Positions 1 through 10,660 of a stretch of DNA of 64,000 nt are shown in pieces. Numbering within the stretch: the stretch's first letter is position 1; each line of letters begins with the position of its first letter. The notes under the pieces are model-generated. The model saw only the letters and a list, made by a program, of their open reading frames with translations, did no database searches and had not been told where the DNA came from. The position numbers and the translations under genes were made by a program. Origin of the DNA: Malurus cyaneus samueli. Lineage: Eukaryota; Chordata; Aves; Passeriformes; Maluridae. Where the stretch lies: assembly GCA_009741485.1 (NCBI GenBank), contig CM019218.1:35340387-35404386 (forward strand). Reading direction: 5' to 3'.

Positions 1-1093
1 AAAACAGTAAAGGAAAGGCCACATTAATGAAAAAGCAATGAATGATGTTAGAAACCTAAGACACTGTTAGAAAAACAGTAGGGATCTAGCTAGCTGGTAT
101 CTAGTGTCCTGCCATCTAAAAAGAAATCACCTACACAGTTCTGTTCTCACCTAAATGCAGCCTTTGTTCTGCTTTACACTTCCTCCCCCTTCACATGTGC
201 GTCTCATCTTTCTTCCCTTAACATGCCCTTTCCATTTCATATTCCCAGTGGAACTGCACTACCTTCTATGCAGACTCTTTTCCCACTGTCAAGAACCTTG
301 TGTTCTGTCGTCCCTTTCTTCCTCATTATATTGTGTTTACTTGCCACCAGAATGCGCTTTTGTGAGCTATGGTATTCTCGCTTTTCCTTGAGTATTTTAC
401 GAGTGGAAGAATTTGGGTTTGTTTTATGGTGGTCAGTCTTTTAAGGTGGATGTGCATATGTAGGTTCTGTAGTTCTCCACTGGGAGTTTTCCTTAAGCAG
501 AGCCTGTGACTTTGCAAAGCAAAGATTAGATGATTGCTGTCACTGCTTGCTCAAACTGGAGATTTTTTTCGATAGGCCTGCTGAAATATCCAAAGATACC
601 TAGGTTTTTGTGTCATGCTTTATTGGGAAGTTCCTTTTACAGAATGCTTGGATTTACTTCTCAAAAATTAAAAAAATTACTTCTGTTGCCCTTGTCATCT
701 GCTGTTCACTTGTTTACTGCAGTCAGAGAATACTGCTGAAAGCCGAGGCAACAAGCGAGCTTTGGGTAAACTTTAATGCCAGGAGCTCCTCTGGAGCTGC
801 AGTTGCTTGTATTACCAATCTCTCCCGAGTTTTGCTCCAGGTTTTACTTTCCTGTAAGATGGTGTTAAAATGTAGCCCTTCATAACCAGGGAAATCAAAG
901 CTGTTGTGCAGTCGGTAAAGCAAGCATTTCTATTTTGGAAAGTCTGTCCTGGATTTCATCATTTATTTAAGACCAGTGAAGTATTGGAAGTATTTTCATT
1001 GCTCTGAAGTGTAATTGAAGGAAGCAGTTACAGAAAGTCTTTTGTGTATTTTCAGTGGATTGGTTAGGAATCCTAGTCAGGGAACAGAGAAAG

Positions 1094-1123
1094 TCTTTGG
1101 AATTAAGATCTTTGGAATTAAGA
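1094..1123. repeat. Exact 15-bp tandem duplication (2 copies)
   Basis: The unit TCTTTGGAATTAAGA occurs twice back to back with no mismatch (1094-1108 and 1109-1123). An exact two-copy direct repeat of this length suggests a recent slippage or microduplication event. Confidence 0.9.
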
Positions 1124-4100
1124 TGATGAATCACAGTGTTCAAGTTCAGCAATAATGACTATTAGAATAATTTTTTAGTAACTAATTGACTGAAATATGT
1201 TTTTAATACTCGTACTTCATGTTACTTAAAAAATGGGAACCTTCAAAATTTTTTTTAATGTAAGGGGTGTGCCTAAAGAACAGATAAGTTATCTTGGTTT
1301 AGTTGCCTATTCAGAAGACAAATGAGTAGAATATTCTTGTGTTACCTATTCATCAGTCATGTTAATTTCCTGCATACTTGGATTTCATCAGAGAAAAGTT
1401 CGTTTATACCTGGGGAATTGGAACAGTGAGCTTGTGAATGATCCTGCACTGGGTAGCCCTCCTAATCTGCCTGCTCCCAATCACCTGTCCTACCAAAACC
1501 AGAAAACTGATTTGCTTTACAATTCAGTGTCTTCTGCTTCCCCCATGATTATCCTTGACTGAGTGTAGTCTATTGTGCTTCAATTTTATTAAAGGAAGAG
1601 GACCCCACTGGATTTTCTTGCTCACCATGTTGCTTGGCTCCCTGCCTATCCATAAATATGATCTGATTTTTCTTTTATTCCCTTCACAGTTGGGTAGAAT
1701 TGTTTAAAGAAAGAAAACAGCAAAACAATTTACAAGATCTTCACAACTTTGAAAATCTGTAATAAAGAACAGAATTCATAGCTTTATTCAGAGCTTGAGA
1801 CAGAATAAAAAGTCATATATAGTTTTCTCAGTGACGTTTTTCAGGCTGTGCTAAAAGGAAATGAATACCCTTAGAAAAAAAATCTTGGAGAAAACAGGAA
1901 AAAAAATTGACTGAATTTTTTATACATTTCTTAGTTTCTAAGATTACAGCTTGAAGTCCCTCAGAGGATTATGTTTGCATAGGTGTGGTCATGGAACACA
2001 AAACACCATTGTTTTCATCATTAAGTCTGAAGAACTCCAGAAATCCAGTGTATGAAAGCTGAAGAACAGATACATTAATGTGATTATCAGTGAAACCATT
2101 GTTGAGTATAACACTTTGCTTCTGTACCCTTGCTCACTTTGTCCAAATGACTCAACAGGAATTGAACAGGAACAAGAACAGGAATTTTGAAAATGGCAGC
2201 TCAGTTATGAAGCATCTGTTAACACCAAACAATTAATTAACTTAGCAATGATTGTGGTTGGTTTCCCATAGCAAACATGCACTACATGGACAGGCTTTGT
2301 ATGTGTTGTCTCTGCAGTGCAAGAATTTAATTTTCTAAGTTAGGCATGATTCCATTTAATTTCATTACACATACATTTTCATCCAAATCAAGTTACACAG
2401 ACTAACTCCTTAATTAAAAGGAATTTAATTTTGAAGGTTGTAGCCCTGCCTGGCTAGGAGAGTCTCTGGACCCAGACCCTTCCCAGGACGTCACCTGTCC
2501 AGAGGTGCTGCACAACATTGCAGGTCATGGCCCAGCAGATAGGGCAGCTTTGTAGCCTTTGCTTGCTCTCCAGAAAGGTGTGTGTGTGCTTGTCACCTTG
2601 CTGTCATAAGCTGGCAGTTACTGACACTCTGAGTATTCTGAGACTTCAGTGAAGGAACTGAGTTAATGCATCTCTCCCTAAAAATAATTTAAATATGGGG
2701 GTATTTTGCCACATAATTACCTATTTCTAATGTGTATGTGGTATCTTATTGGTTGAGTATTTTACACTCTTTTCTGCAGATTGGTCTCTCCTAGAGCAAG
2801 ACAATTTTCTGGTACTGAAAAAGGAGATTTATATTGACTGACTAATGGCCCATCCAGTGATTAAACTTGCTGATTCTTGTGAAGTTCCCAGCTACTAGAA
2901 GGAGAAGCCAATAGTGAGAGGAAGTAAAGGAGTAAAGTAGAAGAAATACATCTGGTAGCAGTAAATTATAGACATAATATTCCCACGTTACTAATGGATT
3001 TTTTTAATCTTAATTTCTCTTTGTGAGAGGATAGACAGTAGACATCCGCACCTAATGCTTCTGCAAAAATATGTTTCAATTTATACTGATTTATTGATTA
3101 TATTAATTCATGTAAGCAAGTAGAATGTGGCTATTTTGCTTTCTGAGTTTGAGCTATATGCTGCAATATGTTTTTCATCTGTCTCTTGTGTTAGAGACCA
3201 GGTGTGAGGCAATCAAGAATCTACCTTGACATATTTTTATTAGGCACCTTTAATCACAGGTGCCTGTCAGAATGTAGCATGTTGTACAGTGTTGTTATTC
3301 TCAGAGTACTTGAGTTCATGAGATGCTCCATTGAATCTGCAGAGAATAGGAGGGAAGGGAAGGAGTGAAGAATACTTGTCTTCCCTTAGTTTCTCTGTCA
3401 AAATTTTTAGCTGTATTTTTGTGTTAATAGATCTTGGAAGTATGCTTAGGTGTGTCCACAACAGACTTCTGCACCCTAATTTAATAAACTCTCTTTGTTG
3501 CAGGAATATTAATGCTAATCTTGTGACAAGAGTGCCTTCACAAGATACAAGGTCTGTCTCTACAAGCTAGGAGATCTATGAGACAGACTAGAAAAAAAAA
3601 TGGAGACATAGATGGACTAGACCTTCAAATACTCAAGTTTTTCATAGGTAGGAATCAAAGGCTCAGTAATGTGAGAGTTCAAAGCATAATAACTTACTTC
3701 CGTGTTTTGAGCCAGAGCAAGATGAAAAATTCTTAATTTTTCCAACAGTAAAATAAGTGGAGTCGGTGACATAGCAAGGAATGCTTAATGGCAGGTGTTG
3801 CCATTGTCTCACAGTCTCAACCTGAAACTATTGGGGAGGAAAAACTAGACAAGATTAAACACTTCACAATATTGCTTGGAGCTCTACGGGGGTGACTGGG
3901 TATCTGGGAAACCATGAAGTGTCAGATGAACTGGAATTGAAAACCAGTGTCAGCTGCTGACAGTGATGAGAACAATGATCATTGAACACACAAGCTGAGC
4001 TTTAGTAGCTCTGCTGTTTAAAACTAGGCACATTATGAAGACCTGCTGTAGAGAGTGCTGTGGTTTTAACAGAGTGAGCCTGAGGTGTCCTGACTATGCA

Positions 4101-6627
4101 ACACAAGCCACATCATAAACAGGACTTGGTACACAATGTAAACAGGGTAGATGGCTTTAGAGTACAGATGTTCCTTCATTTTTGGATCTGTCTTCAAAGG
4201 CCACTAATAGCCTGTGTAATTTGTGGAAGTGCTTATTTCTGTCTACTTGTGACAATTACCATAATTTTGACGCTCATGGTGTCACATCTAGACTATCTGT
4301 CAAGCTTTGGGGAGAATATAAGCAGACAGATTAATCCAGTCTTCCTCCCCTTTTCTCCCAAGGAACTTCAGGAGAAGATTTTTTTAGGTAGAAATATATT
4401 GCTCTTAGGTATTACCTTTGAGTATAAGATAATAAGTTCGACTCACTGGTGAAATGAAGAGAATCCTGACTGAACTTAATGACCATCCAAAGTAACCTTA
4501 GGAAGAAGGGGGCAGAAAGAAGTTTGCTGAGACGCAGGGCATTGTAATAAGATTTGAGACAGGGCTTTCAGTTTTTAGTAATATAAATAGCATTCAAAAT
4601 GATCACCAAATAGGCTTCAAAAGCTGAACTTCGTGTTAGGAATGTTAGTGGCTGTTAGGAGAGGAATAGAGAATAAAGCTGAAAACATCATTATAGCACT
4701 GAATAAATTCATGGAGCATCCTCATCTCTATAGTTTTTTATGTGGCCTGTGTTCCTTTGTCCCTCCCATCATCAGTCCCTCCATCTCATTAAAAAAAAAA
4801 AAGACTAGGAAAGATGCAGAGAAAAGTGGAGAATACAATTCTAGACTTAAAACAAATTTCTGTATTCAAGTAGTCTCAGTACTGTGAAAAAGAAACAATG
4901 TGGAGAAAATCTGGGATACAGGTTTCTTAAATTGTGGGTATCAAAACAGAATAGTTGTTTGCTGTATCTCCTCATACTGGAGATCACTCATAAAGTTCTT
5001 GAACAAATGAAAGGCAACATTTCTTCTTCCTCATAGCATCTGTGAACTGGGATCTTAGTGCCATGGGGTGATTTGATGCAGAAGTTCACATAGGTCTGAA
5101 GAGTGAAAAGAAGAATTTGAGAAAGAAAAACCCATCAGGACCTATTAAACACCAGGTTATCAGGTGTAGCTGAGTTCAAATACCTTAGCTGGAAATAGCT
5201 AGAAACTAGGAGAGCATAGAGAAGAAGTATAATTCATTATGAACTTGCCTTGTTCTTCCCTTCATTTGTGCCCAGGTGTTGCCAAGTGAGAGAGATACTG
5301 GGTAAGGTGGGGTTTTGGTCTGATCCAGTTTTCAGTCATTCTCACTTTAAAAAAAAATTAAAACCCAATGTTCTTGCTTTAGGACAAAATTGATGTTTCC
5401 TTTAGGCTAGTTAATTCCTTTAGGTGCTTTTCAGAATCTGCCTGTAAACATCGGATAATGATTGCTGTGGGAAGCAGTCTGCTGAATCATACCCATTGTC
5501 CCTTTCAGCCAGTGTTTTGTATCTCACTGTGGCTATGCATTTCAGTGTTTCTTTTTTCTTTAATATAGAATACTTTCATACCTATGGTATTTGGTGCAAT
5601 TGTGGGAAGTGCTGGAATTATTAAAAGGATACTGTGAGCTATGAAGTCATACAGCTTCTTAGGGACACAGGAGATATGCAATTAGGAGTTTTTTACTTAC
5701 AGTGTTTTAATTCCTCTTCCTTTTTTTAATTGATGTATTTATTTTAAAATTGAAATCCAGAGCTACAAATGTTACATAGTCCTACTTTATGCCTTGTGTT
5801 GAAGTTCCAGTCCTCCCTCCATATTTACTCTGTTTATACTACTCGGGAGAAACAAACGAAGCACTGAATATACCTGAGCATGGCAACGCCTCCAGAAGCC
5901 TTTGTGTTATGGTCATAGAAACAGCAGTGGTGTATTGTCCATGTGGCAGGTCCAAGCCTCCTTTGAACTGCAGCGGCTCTGGACATCCTGCTCTCAAACC
6001 AGCTGCTCAGAGATGTCCCCTCAGACAGGCTGAGCAGATCTGGGCTGTGCAGCGCTCTCTCAGTGTAGCATTTCCACACCCCTACTGGGAGGCAGCCTGT
6101 TGGAGAGCACTGCCGGACTGCTGATTTACATCGTACCCAGATTGCTCCAGTTTACTGCAGAACACACTTAGAATAAGCTGTATAATGGAATAAGCAGCTT
6201 ATTTGTCAAGACATACAAACATTTTATGGTCTCTTTTTAATCAGCATAACGTGTCTTACAGAATTGTAGGTCAGCAGATACTCAGGTAGAGGGGATTCTT
6301 CTGACTCCCCCTGCTGTGTCCAGGTACATGCATCTCCCTAACCTTAAAGATGGGGTGAGCAATCTCCTGCTGCTGTTCTCCTCTACTCAGTGATGACCGG
6401 CTGTGTGGATTGGAGTTTCTAAATGCCTGTCACTGACTGTTTTGCACACAAGTGCAAAAAGGCAGGTTAGTGGGAAGTACACAGAATTGGTGACATACTG
6501 AGTTGCTGAACAAATGTTGGTTGCTTCCAGGCTGTAGAAGGCAACACATACAAATGTTAATTCATGATGTCAATGCAAATGCTCTCCTCTTTAAAAAGCC
6601 TTGGGATGCCCTCAGCCATGTGGTTGT

Positions 6628-6675
6628 CATGTAACAGCACATGGCCCTTTTCATGTAACAACATATGGCCCTTTT
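6628..6675. repeat. 24-bp tandem duplication (2 copies, 2 mismatches)
   Basis: Copy one (6628-6651) and copy two (6652-6675) both run from CATGTAACA to ATGGCCCTTTT and differ at two positions in the middle. This is a short minisatellite-like duplication in otherwise unique sequence. Confidence 0.9.
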
Positions 6676-7980
6676 TATCTTCTCCATCAGTACTACAATT
6701 AATTTACAGAATTGGGGAATATTTTGCTTCAGTTTCAGACAAGTTCTCCTTTCTTCACTTTTTTATTTAAATAGTTCCATTAGTGTCTGCTCACTAAGGC
6801 CATTCCCAATAATGCAGTTCTCCTTGCTTTTGTGACTTTTCATTCCTTTCTGAAAGTTGCCACAATGAGGCTTTTGTTCTGTCATTGGAGAATTTCTTAT
6901 TGTCATAGTTGCTAAATAGGAATAAAGCAGCTATTAGCATTTTCAGATACAGAAGGGTAACTGACACAATTGAAAGAATACTGATGGTTTTCACCACATT
7001 TGGGGTACAGTATATCTGATAAGACAGTATTCAACTTGTCATTTGTCTGCAAGGGGAAAGCAGAGTCTGTGTTTTCCAAACTGAAATTAGTTCCTCGACT
7101 CTTAGCCTGATCTACACTCTTCTAGATGATGAAACCTAGAGTTTTTGTAGACAGAGGAGGAAGTATGACATCATGGCATCTAGGACAAGTCTGAGTACCT
7201 ACTGCTACTGGAGAGCAGGCAGTGTGACAAACAAGGTCCAATGCAGAACAGGGATGTCCCAAGCCAGCCCAAGGATGCTGAGGTGGTTGTCTGACAAGCA
7301 CAGAGGGGCATTGTCATGCTGAGTTGGTTTTGTCTTGGGTCAGCCTTACTGTCTTCTTAATTTGAGTTGAGAGCTTTAAATTTGCCTAAATTTCAAAACC
7401 CCAGAACTTCTTGGTCAATTTTTCATTTTAATATGGCTGCCTTTGTTGGTGTTCCTTTATTATAGTGAATGAAACAGGTGTGATTAAAATTGAGTTGCTA
7501 GCTCGCTTATTTGGGGTTGTTCTTTAAATTGCAAGCTCGGGGGAAAAAAGGTATCGTTGGAAACTGTTCTGAGCTGTCAGCTCAGATCGAGTATGGTCTG
7601 TGCAGCTCAATGCAGCATGCAGTGTTTACTGCAGACAAAAGAGAAGGAAGTATAGGTAATTCCTACTGCACCGTTTTCTGTGAAACCTGAAAAGAATGCT
7701 CGGAGGATTTTGACTTTGTTTCTGTTTTTGTCAAAGCCATTTCATGTTTCCCAGGGTGTTGTTCACAACAAGCCGGATGTCAGCAGAAACCAGACCAGAA
7801 CTCAGCCCTGTTTTCATAACACCTTGTGGTGCACCGGGAACCTGGCAGGAAAATCTCAGTCATCCATCCTTAACCCATCCTATTTTGCCACCATTTCCCC
7901 TAAACAGCAACCCAGCAGAGTCCTGCCCCACGCTGCTCTCGGCTGCAGGCTTTTCAGTCAGCACCGATAATCAGACTTTG

Positions 7981-8280
7981 AGATAAGCCATCTGCTTGCT
8001 GGCCCCCGGTGGTCCGCGGGCTTGGCACCGAGCTGCCGAGGCCAGTGACAGGTCTGCCGCAGGAGAGGCCCGGCAGTGACACAGCAGCTGCTCGCCGAGA
8101 TAGCGAGCGCTCTTGCGATGGAGCACCTACGTGCTGCGGGTTTCAAACAGCGCCGGCCAGGGGAGCGCGCAGCGCTCGGCAGCAGCGCAGCCTGCGCTAA
8201 TGAAGGCGAGACGGGCTGCGAGGGCACGGGCCTGGGCTCCGTAACCAATTCATTATTTCATCACGCTTGTGAGCGTCCAA
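7981..8280. promoter_or_regulatory. CpG-island-like segment, candidate promoter region
   Basis: I count 29 CpG dinucleotides in these 300 bases, densest between about 8010 and 8220, while most of the window has very few. The segment is also clearly GC-richer than its surroundings. In vertebrates such unmethylated-looking patches usually mark promoters or first exons. It carries open frames on both strands (for example 8076-8324 on + and 7958-8248 on -). That is expected of CpG-rich DNA, where stop codons are rare, and neither product is recognisable. The length is modest for a classical island, so an alternative promoter, an enhancer with promoter activity or a decayed island are alternatives. 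Confidence 0.6.
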
Positions 8281-8332
8281 GCAGGGATGGGAAAGCATGC
8301 TTTGCCCAAGTTAATTCTGGCTGACTATAAAT
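8245..8332 (+). promoter_or_regulatory. CCAAT motif and TATA-like box downstream of the CpG patch
   Basis: CCAAT lies at 8245-8249 and TATAAAT at 8326-8332, within ACTATAAATGGAGGAG. If used, the TATA box would place a + strand transcription start near 8355-8365. Both motifs are seen directly. That they form a working promoter is inferred from their position at the edge of the CpG-rich patch. The roughly 77-bp spacing between the two is wider than typical. Confidence 0.35.
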
Positions 8333-8379
8333 GGAGGAGAGCAGGGAAAAACCTGGCTCTTAGATGTTTGCTATGTGTT

Positions 8380-8422
8380 TTTGAAGTCTTGTCCTCTTGT
8401 CTTTGAAGTCCTGTCCCCTTTA
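8380..8422. repeat. Imperfect 22-bp tandem duplication
   Basis: TTTGAAGTCTTGTCCTC at about 8380 is followed 22 bases later by TTTGAAGTCCTGTCCCC at about 8402. The two copies differ by single-base changes. It lies just downstream of the TATA-like box and would fall within a transcript starting there. Confidence 0.75.
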
Positions 8423-8669
8423 TTCAGATCAGCATGAAGCTGCAATGAGATAGATAGCTCAAATTAACACCTTATTAGAGGCTTAAAGGTATACTTAGAG
8501 GTATACAGATACTAGGCATGTGTATCAGGTTTTGTGCTGTGATTGAAAGCCCTGCCTACCTCTAGAGTCACTTCCAGCTCTTCCTTTTGCCCCATCATTT
8601 AGTTAGAAATCCCTTCCTTGTGGCAGGCTCCTTTCTGCTTCGACTCTGATGCTGGAGTGCAAAACCTTC

Positions 8670-8734
8670 ATTACTATTATTACTCTAGTATTATTATCAT
8701 CATCATCATTATTATTATCATCATCATCATCATC
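8670..8734. repeat. Trinucleotide microsatellite (ATT/ATC)n
   Basis: A run of ATT units is interrupted by a short CTCTAGT insert. It is followed by alternating blocks of ATT and ATC units, ending in a block of consecutive CATs. The interleaved blocks suggest an old, interrupted microsatellite that is still likely to vary in length. Confidence 0.95.
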
Positions 8735-10642
8735 CCAGTCTAGTTCAGATCTTCCTGGTGAACAAAGAACGTGTCTTCTTCTTTCTCTGTTGTACAGTGA
8801 ACATCTTGTATGAACAGAGAGGGATAAATGTTTCGTTTCTTTACAAAAGTGAGCAGCAGCTTAGCTCAAATCAGTCTCTTTCCACCCGGCTAGATTAACA
8901 GCAGGATAGCTGCAATTTTTGTTTTATTAGACAGGAAACTTCTTACTTATAAGGGTAATCCCATGAATTCCAGCTCTGTGGGTCGGCTGGCTTCAAGGGC
9001 ATCCCGGAGGGTGTAATGGCCTCATTCTGGACCTAGGAAAAAATGGAAGTCTTTCTATTAACTTCATGGACAGAAGCTTAAAATAGTAATATTCGGAGGC
9101 TGATTTCATTTACTTTTTAGTGATGTGGTGAAATTATCAACAATTGCAAAGAGAGGGCTAGGTGCCCAACTCTGCCTTCAAAAAAAGGAAACAGAGGTGT
9201 TGGTATTTTAATTACTTGGGACATATTTCTGATTTTGCTTTGATGGAAACTGTGAAACCCCCTGTGTCCAAAGCAGATGCAGCAGTGACTGCCATATGCA
9301 GTGTGGGGGCAGTGTGGTGGCCGTTTGGTGTGAGCAAGTGCCAATCCATCGATTTAATTACAGCTGGGATCTGATATCCCAAGTAGCAATTTGCCTTTCT
9401 GCCTTCCCTAGTGGATGAGATGATACTGGTACTAAGAGAGAAGAGGGACTCAGGAATAAGCAAAGGATAACAGGGTAAAGAAAAAAAAGTGAAGGACTAT
9501 CAGTGGAAGCCACATCAGATTAACAAACTTTAATTACATTTAATTTTAATCCTTAACATTTATCTAAAAGGTGATTGAGGGAAGGTTTATTAGGATTCTG
9601 TGTCCCTATAGCCCTTCTTTGAAAGAACACTGAACAAGATGATTGCTTGCGTCTCTAATTAGAAGTTTTTCCCCTCTTGATCACCTAAAGTCAAATTCAT
9701 TTACTCTGCTTGAAACAAGGATTTAATTTGATTTTTTTTTTTTTTGCATCAAAAGATGTCTCTCAAACATGATACAGAACCACAGCCTGCTAATCAAGAC
9801 AGAACCCATTACCAGCCCAGTTTTATGAATATTCACATCAGAGGGCAGCACCAAGCTCATTAGGAAGGGTGTTGCAATCATTATTAAACTGCTGGAGTCC
9901 ATTATGATTCCAAGTGCTGTAATGATGACTGATACCCACTGAGGGCAGCTGAGAAGAATACCAGAGCATAATGACCTCACCTTTTTTCATAAGCCTACAG
10001 GACTTTTAAAGGCTTTCAGCTTGTGTAGTTTGTATTCTTTTCATCAAGTGGGTGAAAGTGGTCTTAATATCCTTGATTCTCTTGCTCGAGTGATGTGAAG
10101 AGAAACACAAGAGCAATTAGGGAATGTGGAGGTTATGTTTGGGTGATGTGGTAAGTCAGTAATATGAATTCTTTCAGATCTTAGGTCTCTGTTAATGAGT
10201 AGATTCTTGTCAGTTGGACTGAAAGCTCAAAGTTGATAAGCTGGATCAAGCCCCTTCTGTTTCTTCCTCGTAAAATGAGAAGACGCACTGCTGCTGGACC
10301 TGAGTTTGATCATTTGGGCAGCAGAACTGCAGTAGTTAATGGACCGTCAGCCCTGTCAGCACAAACCCTTTGTCCACTCCTCTTTTGCTTCCCTGCTCTG
10401 AGTATAAGATCCACTTGAGGTTAACTGTTGCTACAAACAATTTGCTACCCCGTCTTGCTTTCTTCAGATCCCTGCTTTAATCAGGCAAAGTGAAAGGAAG
10501 TTAGCCTGAATTCTCTGATTCACAATCCCAATCCTGTCTTAGTTATATTTACATAAATTAATTTTGTGCAAATTAGCATAATATTAGTGGATTTTTTTTG
10601 ACATCTAGAATAGCCTGGAGGATGTGTGTAACCGTTAGTGTA

Positions 10643-10660
10643 CTTTCTGAGCTCAGAAAG
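10643..10660. repeat. Perfect 18-bp palindrome
   Basis: CTTTCTGAGCTCAGAAAG equals its own reverse complement. A perfect palindrome of this length is expected less than once by chance in 64 kb. It could be a cruciform-prone site or a dimeric factor site; nothing around it decides which. Confidence 0.9.

Larger units (their letters stand above)
1..7980. other. Unique non-coding DNA, no gene seen
   Basis: No open frame here exceeds about 120 codons and none resembles a protein family I know. The DNA is AT-rich with scattered A and T runs. It holds two small tandem duplications, listed separately. A somewhat GC-richer patch at about 5790-6120 carries overlapping open frames on both strands, but without splice signals or recognisable motifs I read these as chance. 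Intron or intergenic DNA is the simplest reading. Confidence 0.8.

Noticed and set aside
3505..3540. TTAATGCTAATC resembling the 5' part of miR-155
   Set aside because: The match covers only about 12 bases, the following bases differ, and no complementary TTAGCATTAA arm lies within hairpin distance. It is not a miRNA precursor.
5960..6040. Phrase GATGTCCCCTCAGACAGGCTGAGCAG resembling antisense CR1
   Set aside because: The similarity is limited to this phrase and neither flank continues in CR1 order, so it is probably coincidence.
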